Under the pieces are notes generated by a model that ran no database searches, was not told the origin of the DNA, and saw only the letters and a list, made by a program, of their open reading frames with translations. A DNA stretch of 5,396 nucleotides from positions 1 through 5,396 of the forward strand of contig VAYE01000011.1 in NCBI GenBank assembly GCA_005883235.1. The letters are read 5' to 3'. The DNA is from Actinomycetota bacterium. Lineage in GTDB: Bacteria; Actinomycetota; Thermoleophilia; Gaiellales; Gaiellaceae. Both the position numbers and the translations under genes were made by a program. Below are positions 1-4,513 of the stretch, piece by piece; the first letter of the stretch is position 1, and every line of letters begins with the position of its first letter.

Positions 1-1
1 C

Positions 2-373
2 GTGATCCGGCTCGTCACGTACATCCGCGTTCCGCGCTCGGTGCAGCGGAAGATCTCGAGGCGCGCGCTCTTCGCGCGCGACGGCTGGCGCTGCGTCTAC
101 TGCGGCTCGAACGGTGGCCGGCTCACCCTCGACCACGTCGTCCCGCGGAGCCGGGGGGGCGACTCCGTCTGGGAGAACGTCGTCACCTCGTGCGCGCCGT
201 GCAACCTCCGCAAGGGGAACCGCTCGCTCGAGGAGGCGGGCTTCGTGCTTCGCCACCCGCCGCGCCCGCCGACGCCGGTGCTCTTCATCCGGCTCGCCGC
301 CCCGCACATTCCACAGGGCTGGCAGCCCTACCTCGGCGGGATGGCGACCGCGACGTCGGCGCCTGCGGCCTGA
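2..373 (+). CDS. HNH endonuclease, 5' end outside the window
   Basis: This is the C-terminal 123 residues of an HNH-family nuclease. The visible part carries a complete zinc-bound HNH core: C31-x2-C34, then D44-H45 in DHVVPRSRGG, N59 in WENVV, and C64-x2-C67-N68 followed by R70-K71-G72. The last position of the motif is Asn, a common HNN variant. The first visible residues (RLVTYIRVP) match the middle of the usual actinobacterial protein of about 160-180 residues, in which a beta-rich N-terminal part precedes the HNH core. The GTG at base 2 is therefore probably an internal Val, and the true start lies upstream of the window. Proteins of this type are widespread single-gene HNH nucleases of unknown substrate; they may act in DNA repair or defence, but nothing here decides it. 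The stop codon is one base from the stop of the convergent sulfurtransferase gene. The family call is firm and the role unknown. Confidence 0.88.
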   Translation: MIRLVTYIRVPRSVQRKISRRALFARDGWRCVYCGSNGGRLTLDHVVPRSRGGDSVWENVVTSCAPCNLRKGNRSLEEAGFVLRHPPRPPTPVLFIRLAAPHIPQGWQPYLGGMATATSAPAA

Positions 374-374
374 G

Positions 375-1070
375 TCAGCCTCGCTCGACCGGCAGGCCGA
401 GCTGCTCCCACTCGCTCCACGAGCCCGGGTAGAGCTTCGCGTCCCGACCGGCGAGCGCCAGCCGGTGCACGACGACGCATGCGGTCACGCCCGAGCCGCA
501 GTACGCGACCGCCTCACCCTCGGGCAAGTCGGGAAGAGGCTCGTTCCACGGCGCGTTGAGCGCGCCCGGGATGCGACCGGGCACGCGGTCGATCGGGTTC
601 GGCTCGCCGCGGTAGCGCGCGGGTAGGCGCGCGTCGAGGACGACGAGCTTCTCGCGGAGCCGCTCGAGCTCGTCGGCCTCGATCGTGTCGTCCTCGCGTG
701 GCCGTGGCTCGAAGCGCTCCGGCTCGGCGGTCTCCTCGCCGCTTCGAAGCGGGCCGTGCCAAGCCGAGAGGTCGAGCACGGCGCAGGCGTCGTGGCCGAA
801 GTGCCGCAGCAGCCACCAGAGCCGTTCGGCCCCGCCCATCGAGCCGTACGCGACGACGAAGACGTCCGCGCCGATCCCTGCGCGCGAAGCCGCCGCCGCG
901 AAGTCCTCGCCGCTCGGCAGCGGGTGGCGGCCGCCGGGTCCGGGCGGCGCCGAGAGGTCGCGCTCGACGTCGAGGAAGACCGCGCCCGGGATGTGCCCTT
1001 CGAGGTATGCCCGCCGCCCGGCTTCGGGATCGGCGAGCTCCCAGCGGCAGTCGACGAAGCGGTAGCGCAC
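375..1070 (-). CDS. Sulfurtransferase, two rhodanese domains, 3-mercaptopyruvate type
   Basis: This encodes a 231-residue tandem rhodanese-domain sulfurtransferase. Such enzymes move sulfane sulfur from 3-mercaptopyruvate or thiosulfate to an acceptor such as cyanide or a thiol, in the cytoplasm. The N-terminal, non-catalytic domain (about 1-110) has the family hallmarks VDCRW, YLEGHIPGAVFLD and GGRHPLPS. The C-terminal domain (about 120-231) has VLDAR, GRIPGALNAPW and the active-site loop CGSGVTA with catalytic Cys191 (codon 500-498). CGSGVTA is the loop of 3-mercaptopyruvate sulfurtransferases (SseA-like); thiosulfate rhodaneses more often read CRKGVT, so MST is favoured. The protein is short for the family (about 280), mainly because it starts directly at the first beta strand. 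I chose GTG 1070 because it shares one base with the upstream stop (TAGTG); the frame stays open further upstream but is Arg-rich noise there. There is no clear Shine-Dalgarno, so translation probably depends on coupling to the membrane protein gene. Confidence 0.85.
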   Translation of the reverse strand: MRYRFVDCRWELADPEAGRRAYLEGHIPGAVFLDVERDLSAPPGPGGRHPLPSGEDFAAAASRAGIGADVFVVAYGSMGGAERLWWLLRHFGHDACAVLDLSAWHGPLRSGEETAEPERFEPRPREDDTIEADELERLREKLVVLDARLPARYRGEPNPIDRVPGRIPGALNAPWNEPLPDLPEGEAVAYCGSGVTACVVVHRLALAGRDAKLYPGSWSEWEQLGLPVERG

Positions 1071-1384
1071 TAGCGGCCGAGCGGGCCGTGGCGTCGAGCG
1101 AGGCTGTCGAGCATCTCGCCGCCGACGCTCGTCTCCGGGAAAGCGCGCCAGAAGAAGCGCCCGACGGCGAGGATCGTCGGCAGGACCGTGGCGGCGGCTG
1201 TCCAGCGCCACGAAGCGAGCCCGGTCGCGGTCAGGACGACCGCCGTGAGGAGCGCGCCGGCCGCGAAGAGCATGAGGACGATCCCGCGCGCGGAGACATC
1301 GAGCGGGTCTTCCTCGGTCTCGGCGAGGATGAGCGTCGCACCGATCCCTGCGACGCCGAGGACGACTGCGAGCGTCGACCACAT
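1070..1384 (-). CDS. Small three-helix membrane protein, function unknown
   Basis: This is a 104-residue hydrophobic protein of no family I recognise. Three transmembrane segments are visible: about 3-21 (from STLAVVLGVAG), 34-56 (from GIVLMLFAAGALL) and 61-79 (from WTAAATVLPTILAV). An acidic loop, ETEEDPLD (22-29), lies between the first two. Arginines around 76-80 and at the C-terminus (ARRHGPLGR) suggest that this end is cytoplasmic. The ATG at 1384 has only a weak GAAG-like sequence before it. Its stop TAG shares a base with the GTG of the sulfurtransferase gene, so the two are probably co-expressed. It starts 18 bases after the stop codon of the truncated second amt gene, so it may once have been the next gene in an amt operon. 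Its base composition matches that of its neighbours and the hydrophobic pattern is unlikely to be a frame shadow, so I take it as a real gene. Confidence 0.72.
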   Translation of the reverse strand: MWSTLAVVLGVAGIGATLILAETEEDPLDVSARGIVLMLFAAGALLTAVVLTATGLASWRWTAAATVLPTILAVGRFFWRAFPETSVGGEMLDSLARRHGPLGR

Positions 1385-1402
1385 GACTTCATGGTACGAC
1401 GC

Positions 1403-1498
1403 CTAGGCGGCTTCGGGCTCTGCCTCGGGCTCGCTCACCGGTAACGGGTGCACGTGGCCCAGGAGGTGGCGGTGCGCCTCGGTGCCGTAGCCGCCCGG
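1403..1498 (-). pseudogene. Remnant of a second ammonium transporter gene (last 31 codons)
   Basis: Read on the minus strand, this stretch encodes 31 residues and a TAG stop, beginning PGGYGTEAHRHLLGHVH. The end of the intact Amt at 2114-3511 reads PGGYGTESHSHLIGHAH at residues 433-449, so 13 of 17 residues agree, and both then end in a short P/E/A-rich tail. My hand alignment of the 17 codons gives 37 of 51 bases identical, with most differences in third positions. It is therefore an old paralogue that evolved under coding constraint, not a fresh copy of the intact gene. Immediately upstream (1505-1507) the frame hits TGA and homology ends, so there is no start codon and no transporter body. 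The remainder of the gene is not in the window. Short length limits certainty, but the four matching histidines make chance unlikely. Confidence 0.8.
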
Positions 1499-1516
1499 CA
1501 AGAATCAGGGGATAAC
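1488..1516 (+). promoter_or_regulatory. Possible promoter for the DHFR-like gene
   Basis: A GATAAC hexamer at 1511-1516 matches four of six positions of the -10 consensus. It is followed after 24 bases by the GTG start, which would give a short leader. The hexamer 17 bases upstream (TAGCCG, 1488-1493) matches the -35 consensus at only three positions. This is the only AT-richer patch before the gene. The call is weak and rests on spacing alone. Confidence 0.22.
1502..1509. repeat. Left copy of 8-bp direct repeat GAATCAGG
   Basis: GAATCAGG occurs here, three bases beyond the last base homologous to amt in the remnant, and again in the same orientation at 2111-2118 at the end of the intact amt. 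The two copies enclose the lower-GC DHFR-like gene. They could be a target-site duplication or the microhomology used in a recombination. Eight bases is short, so this is suggestive only. Confidence 0.45.
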
Positions 1517-1528
1517 GACTCGCGCTGA

Positions 1529-1534
1529 GGGAGG
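1529..1534 (+). promoter_or_regulatory. Strong ribosome binding site for the DHFR-like gene
   Basis: GGGAGG lies six bases before the GTG at 1541, within GAGGGAGGA (1527-1535). It is the best Shine-Dalgarno in the window and fixes the start of this gene at GTG 1541. It differs from the overlap-coupled starts of the neighbouring genes. Confidence 0.75.
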
Positions 1535-1540
1535 ATCACC

Positions 1541-2101
1541 GTGGCCAAGCTGATCTACTCGGCCATCACATCGCTCGACGGCTATGTGGCGGACGAGGGC
1601 GGCAACTTCGACTGGGCTGCGCCAGACGAGGAAGTGCACAGCTTCGTCAACGACCTCGAACGGTCTGTCGGCACCTACCTCTACGGGCGCCGGATGTACG
1701 AGGTGATGGTCTATTGGGAGACCGCGCACACAGTCGTGGACCAGCCGCCCTTCATCCAGGACTTCGCGGAGATATGGCAGACGGCCGACAAGATCGTCTA
1801 CTCCAAGACGCTCGAGACGGCATCCAGCGCCAGAACCCGAATCGAGCGAGACTTCGACCCTGAAGCCGTCCGGCAGCTGAAAGCCCGAGCGGCGCGTGAC
1901 ATCACCGTGGGCGGGCCCGAGCTCGCCGCCCAGGCGATCAAGGCCGGGTTGGTCGACGAGTACCAGCTGTTCGTCGCCCCCGTCGCAGTGGGAGGTGGCA
2001 AACGGTCCCTTCCCGACCGTGTCCGCCTGACCCTCGAGCTGCTGGACGAACGCCGTTTCGGCAACGGCATGGTTTACCTCCACTACCGCACCAGGGCGTG
2101 A
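1541..2101 (+). CDS. Dihydrofolate reductase-like protein (RibD C-terminal domain family)
   Basis: This encodes a complete 186-residue single-domain protein of the RibD C-terminal/DHFR-like family (YyaP/YwjB type). These proteins have the DHFR fold and are thought to be NAD(P)H-dependent reductases, mostly of unknown substrate; true folate reduction is not established for the group. Visible hallmarks are the N-terminal SAITSLDGYVAD (7-18) with GGNFDW after it, YGRRMYE (48-54), WQTADKIVYSKTL (79-91), the nucleotide-binding VGGPEL (123-128), and VDEYQLFVAPVAVGGG (138-153). Length is typical. The start is set by a strong Shine-Dalgarno. It runs opposite to the operons on both sides and is convergent with amt, with 12 bases between the stop codons. 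Five sampled lines average about 62% G+C, against about 73-82% in sampled flanking lines, which points to horizontal acquisition. It occupies the place of a destroyed amt paralogue and is enclosed by 8-bp direct repeats. Confidence 0.9.
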   Translation: MAKLIYSAITSLDGYVADEGGNFDWAAPDEEVHSFVNDLERSVGTYLYGRRMYEVMVYWETAHTVVDQPPFIQDFAEIWQTADKIVYSKTLETASSARTRIERDFDPEAVRQLKARAARDITVGGPELAAQAIKAGLVDEYQLFVAPVAVGGGKRSLPDRVRLTLELLDERRFGNGMVYLHYRTRA

Positions 2102-2110
2102 GGACCATCC

Positions 2111-2118
2111 GAATCAGG
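2111..2118. repeat. Right copy of 8-bp direct repeat GAATCAGG
   Basis: This matches 1502-1509 and spans the stop codon of the intact amt (TCA on the plus strand, 2114-2116). It lies nine bases after the stop of the DHFR-like gene. The two copies therefore delimit a segment of about 609 bp containing that gene and its ribosome binding site. Confidence 0.45.
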
Positions 2119-3511
2119 CGGCTGCCTCCGTCTCGACGACCGGAAGCGGACTCGGCTCTGGCCGATGCGCGTGGCCGATCAGGTGCGAGTGCGATTCAGT
2201 TCCATAGCCACCCGGGACCGGGATGTAGAACTCGGGATAGCCCCACATGCCGTGCTCGGACACGTCCAGGCCGGCCGTCTCGACGTGCTCCTCCACGCGG
2301 ATTCCCCAGAGCTTGTTCATGACCCAGAGCGAGCCGAACGAGAGCGAGAACGTGAACGCGCCGACGGAGACGAGCCCGAGGAGCTGCACGCCGAGCTGGT
2401 GGAAGGAGCCGGTGTAGACGAGGCCGCCGGTTCCGGTCTTCAGGTTGGCGGCGAGCGCGGGCACCGCGAAGAGGCCGGTCGCCAGCGTGCCCCAGACGCC
2501 GCTCATGCCGTGCACGGCGACGGCGCCGATCGGATCGTCGATCCCGATCCGCTCGACCGCCAGGACGCCGACGACGGCGATGAAGCCGGAGGCCAGTCCG
2601 ATCACGACCGCGGCCCAGGGCGCGACGAACCCGCACGCCGCCGTGATCGCAACGAGCGCGGCGAGCATGCCGTTCAGCATCATCGAGACGTCCGGCTTCC
2701 GGAGCACGAGCCAGGCCGTCCCGATCCCTCCGACCGCGCCGGCAGCCGCGGCCAGGTTCGTCGTCAGCGCGACGTAGCCGAAGTAGCCGATCCGGTCGCC
2801 GGTAACGACGCCGAGCGTCGAGCCGGGGTTGAAGCCGAACCAGCCGAACCAGAGGATGATCGTCCCCAGGACGGCGTAGGGCATGTTGTGGCCCGGAATC
2901 GGGTTTGCGCGCCCGTCGTGGCCGAACTTCCCGATCCGGGGGCCGAGCAGCAGGGCGCCCGCGAGCGCCGCGAGCGCGCCCTGGTAGTGCACCACCGTCG
3001 AACCGGCGAAGTCTTGCATGCCCTTCGCGTACAGCCAGCCGCCCGAGTGCCAGACCCAGTGCGAGACCACGGAGTAGACGAGCGTGAAGAAGACACCGAA
3101 CGCGAAGTAGACCCAGAGCTTCGCGCGCTCGGCCATCGCGCCCCAGACGATGGCGAGCGAGACGCCCGCGAAAACGACCTCGAAGAGATAGCCCGTCGCG
3201 CCGGGTATCCCGGTGAAGAAGGAGTAGGGCGCTTTGCCGATCGCGAGCAGGGCGTCGGAGGAGGGCGCGAACCCGTGCGTTCCGACCAGCTTGTTGCCGT
3301 CGCCGAAGGCGAGCCCGAACCCGACCGCCCAATAGACGAGCGAGCAGACGCCGAAGACGAGCACGTTCTTGCCGGCGATGTGCGCGGCGTTCTTCATCCG
3401 AGTCAGGCCTGCCTCGAGGAAGGCGAAGCCGGCCTGCATGAACATGACCAACACGGCCGCGATCACGACCCAGGTCGTGTTGGCGGCGATCAAGAGGTCG
3501 GCTGACTTCAC
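2114..3511 (-). CDS. amt: Ammonium transporter, AmtB family
   Basis: This is a complete 465-residue Amt/Mep/Rh channel that conducts ammonium across the cytoplasmic membrane as a trimer with about eleven helices per subunit. Key sites by alignment to E. coli AmtB: Phe gate F114 (Ec F107) and F227 (F215), W154 (W148) and W224 (W212) of the outer recruitment site, D167 (D160) in DFAGSTVVH, and the pore twin histidines H175 (H168) and H334 (H318). All are present, so it should conduct. The N-terminus starts at the first helix with no signal peptide. The cytosolic tail has the PII-contact segment R405-Y425 (GLDVSEHG), then an unusual 40-residue extension with H441, H443, H447 and H449. GTG 3511 is the start: it overlaps the PII stop as GTGA and has GGGAG (3523-3519) seven bases upstream. 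Adjacency to PII fits the classical glnK-amtB pair, in which PII blocks the channel when nitrogen is plentiful. Confidence 0.96.
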   Translation of the reverse strand: MKSADLLIAANTTWVVIAAVLVMFMQAGFAFLEAGLTRMKNAAHIAGKNVLVFGVCSLVYWAVGFGLAFGDGNKLVGTHGFAPSSDALLAIGKAPYSFFTGIPGATGYLFEVVFAGVSLAIVWGAMAERAKLWVYFAFGVFFTLVYSVVSHWVWHSGGWLYAKGMQDFAGSTVVHYQGALAALAGALLLGPRIGKFGHDGRANPIPGHNMPYAVLGTIILWFGWFGFNPGSTLGVVTGDRIGYFGYVALTTNLAAAAGAVGGIGTAWLVLRKPDVSMMLNGMLAALVAITAACGFVAPWAAVVIGLASGFIAVVGVLAVERIGIDDPIGAVAVHGMSGVWGTLATGLFAVPALAANLKTGTGGLVYTGSFHQLGVQLLGLVSVGAFTFSLSFGSLWVMNKLWGIRVEEHVETAGLDVSEHGMWGYPEFYIPVPGGYGTESHSHLIGHAHRPEPSPLPVVETEAAA

Positions 3512-3840
3512 AGGCGTGCTCCCGTTCGGTTGTGGGTGGCGTTGAAGACGGGCGTCGTCCAGACGAGGCCGTCCCCGGATTCGTGTCCGCTGCGTGCGGC
3601 GTCGGCGATCGCGGCGGCAACCGCCTCGGCCAGCCCGTCTGCGACGACGAACGTGAGGACGGCCTTCGGCAGGAAGCGCGACTCGAAGACCCGGCCGCGG
3701 TACTCGTGGGTGATCCCGCGCTGCCGGCCGTGCCCGACGGCCTCGACGACGGTGACGCCGACGTGGCCGGTCTCCTCCTCGACGGCGTCGATCACGGTCT
3801 CGACCCGCTCCCGCAGCACCACGGCCTCGACCTTGATCAC
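3508..3840 (-). CDS. Divergent PII signal-transduction protein (GlnK/GlnB-like)
   Basis: This encodes 110 residues, close to the usual 112 of PII. PII trimers sense 2-oxoglutarate and ATP/ADP and bind targets such as Amt through the T-loop. The core is recognisable: VTVVEAVGHGRQRG (29-42), T-loop Y47-R48-G49, and RFLPKAVL (55-62). Q40 and K59 match Ec Q39 and K58, which hold Mg-ATP/2-oxoglutarate. Three departures matter. The modified Tyr51 is F52 (YRGRVF instead of YRGAEY). The C-terminal GDGK is GDGL (L92) with one extra residue before it. One of the two phosphate-binding arginines near the C-terminus is replaced (H103; R105 kept). The IKPFK of the first strand is also missing. The GTG start overlaps the GNAT stop (GTGA), with GGCGGAG 11 bases upstream, and the stop overlaps amt. 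Position next to amt supports an Amt-regulating GlnK role. The exact symbol is left open because the protein is divergent. Confidence 0.87.
   Translation of the reverse strand: MIKVEAVVLRERVETVIDAVEEETGHVGVTVVEAVGHGRQRGITHEYRGRVFESRFLPKAVLTFVVADGLAEAVAAAIADAARSGHESGDGLVWTTPVFNATHNRTGARL
3519..3523 (-). promoter_or_regulatory. Ribosome binding site for amt inside the PII gene
   Basis: GGGAG on the minus strand lies seven bases before GTG 3511. It is within the last codons of the PII gene and supports the GTG as the true amt start. Together with the GTGA overlap it implies that ribosomes ending PII can restart on amt. Confidence 0.6.
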
Positions 3841-4427
3841 GAAGCCGGTGTCTCCGCCGCGCTGAGATTTGGCGCCATGTCGGTACAGAGGCGTACGCCT
3901 TCGCCGGCTACCCTCGAAGTGCTCCCCGGGTGGGTGGGGGGTTGGGATGGGACCGCCCCGGCGCGCCGCTCGAGCGAGAGCGCGTCGCGCCAGACACCGT
4001 CGAGCTGGGCGATCCGGTCGCGAACGCCGACTACGCGGAAGCCGCAGCGCAGATGGAGCGCGAGGCTTGCGCGGTTCTCGGGGAAGATCGACGTCTGGAT
4101 CGTCCAGATGCCGTCGCGCTCCGATCCCGCGACGAGCTCGTCGAGCAACGCCCGCCCCACGCCGCGGCCCTGCCGGTTCGCTGCGACGTAGACGCTGTCC
4201 TCCGCGACGCCCACGTAACACGCGCGGCTGGACGCCGCCGAGAGCGCGGCCCACCCGACGACCTCCTCCGCCTCGACGGCCACGAGCTGGTGCCGCGGCA
4301 GGTGCGCCGCGTCCCACGCGTCCCAGGACGGGACCTCGACCTCGAACGTCGCGAGTCGCGTCTGTATCCCCTCCCGGTAGATCTCCGCCACGGCTGGCCA
4401 GTCCCACCGGCCGAGCGGGCGCAGCAT
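3837..4427 (-). CDS. GNAT N-acetyltransferase, phosphinothricin/methionine-sulfoximine type
   Basis: This encodes 196 residues. Residues 1-154 form a GNAT domain of the PAT/YncA (MddA) type: LRPLGRWDWPAVAEIYREGI at the start, TFEVEVPSWDAW (27-38), VVGWAALS (56-63), YVAANRQGRGVGRALLDEL (80-98) with the acetyl-CoA loop Q86-x2-G-x-G91, and SIFPENRASLALHLRCGF (113-130). Known relatives acetylate phosphinothricin, methionine sulfoximine or methionine sulfone; the first two inhibit glutamine synthetase. Its place between glnA and PII makes that link attractive, though the substrate is inference. Residues 155-196 are a low-complexity Pro/Ser/Ala-rich tail not expected in the family; it spans a G-quadruplex motif and a palindrome and may be a former intergenic region. 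ATG 4427 is the likely start (GTG 4430 is possible). Its stop overlaps the PII start as GTGA. PAT-like annotation is often generic, so substrate confidence is moderate. Confidence 0.88.
   Translation of the reverse strand: MLRPLGRWDWPAVAEIYREGIQTRLATFEVEVPSWDAWDAAHLPRHQLVAVEAEEVVGWAALSAASSRACYVGVAEDSVYVAANRQGRGVGRALLDELVAGSERDGIWTIQTSIFPENRASLALHLRCGFRVVGVRDRIAQLDGVWRDALSLERRAGAVPSQPPTHPGSTSRVAGEGVRLCTDMAPNLSAAETPAS
3889..3900. promoter_or_regulatory. Perfect 12-bp palindrome AGGCGTACGCCT before the PII gene
   Basis: AGGCGTACGCCT is its own reverse complement. It lies 49-60 bases upstream of the PII start, inside the low-complexity tail of the GNAT gene. It could be an operator for an internal promoter feeding PII and amt, but I see no convincing -10/-35 pair beside it and do not recognise it as a GlnR or other known box. 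Confidence 0.3.
3928..3951 (+). other. G-quadruplex motif on the template strand
   Basis: Five runs of three or more G, separated by one- or two-base loops, lie on the plus strand: GGG-T-GGG-T-GGGGGG-TT-GGG-AT-GGG. Any four meet the usual intramolecular quadruplex rule, with very short loops that favour stability. The operon is transcribed from the other strand's sense, so the G-rich strand is the RNA polymerase template and the mRNA is C-rich. It codes GNAT residues about 159-167 (proline-rich), 88-111 bases upstream of the PII start. Confidence 0.6.
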
Positions 4428-4513
4428 CACGCCGTCCCCGCCGAGGCCAGCCTTCGCCCCAAGAGCGCGATCCACCCGAGCAGGGCGACGAGATAGACCG
4501 AGAACGCGATGCC
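4427..4513 (-). other. Open frame after glnA encoding a transmembrane-like peptide, no start codon
   Basis: Directly after the glnA TGA, in the same frame, 28 codons stay open until a TGA that overlaps the GNAT ATG (TGATG). The encoded peptide is a strongly hydrophobic run, AFSVYLVALLGWIALLG, then GRRL, which resembles one transmembrane helix with a positive-inside end. No ATG, GTG or early TTG exists in the frame, and there is no Shine-Dalgarno. It could be a decayed small membrane-protein gene, a tail reached only by stop readthrough of glnA, a gene with a rare start (ATC at the second codon), or chance. Otherwise this 86-bp gap between glnA and the GNAT gene holds nothing I recognise. Confidence 0.35.

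Noticed and set aside
61..79. Inverted repeat GCGCGCG-CTCTT-CGCGCGC in the HNH gene
   Set aside because: It encodes conserved family residues (RRALFARD), lacks a U-tract and is explained by Arg/Ala codons in GC-rich DNA.
1071..1382. Upstream extension of the sulfurtransferase frame to a 335-residue protein
   Set aside because: The extra residues are Arg/Pro-rich and overlap the well-formed membrane protein in another frame; the GTG at 1070 gives the normal domain start.
1400..1409. 10-bp palindrome CGCCTAGGCG at the stop codon of the amt remnant
   Set aside because: Too short and without loop or U-tract to be a terminator; Ala codons before a TAG produce it easily.
1541..2101. Calling the plus-strand gene folA or ribD
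   Set aside because: It has the RibD C-terminal/DHFR-like fold but lacks the RibD deaminase domain and is not a canonical FolA, so no symbol is given.
2090..2125. Possible bidirectional terminator between the DHFR-like gene and amt
   Set aside because: I looked for a stem and T-rich tail in the short gap and found none.
2165..3505. 446-residue open frame on the plus strand opposite amt
   Set aside because: Its composition is Asp/Glu/Arg-rich with no domain; it is the antisense shadow of a clear Amt protein.
3841..4407. Long N-terminal extension of the PII frame
   Set aside because: The extension is Arg/Gly/Ala-rich, lies over the GNAT domain in another frame, and PII proteins begin at the GTG at 3840.
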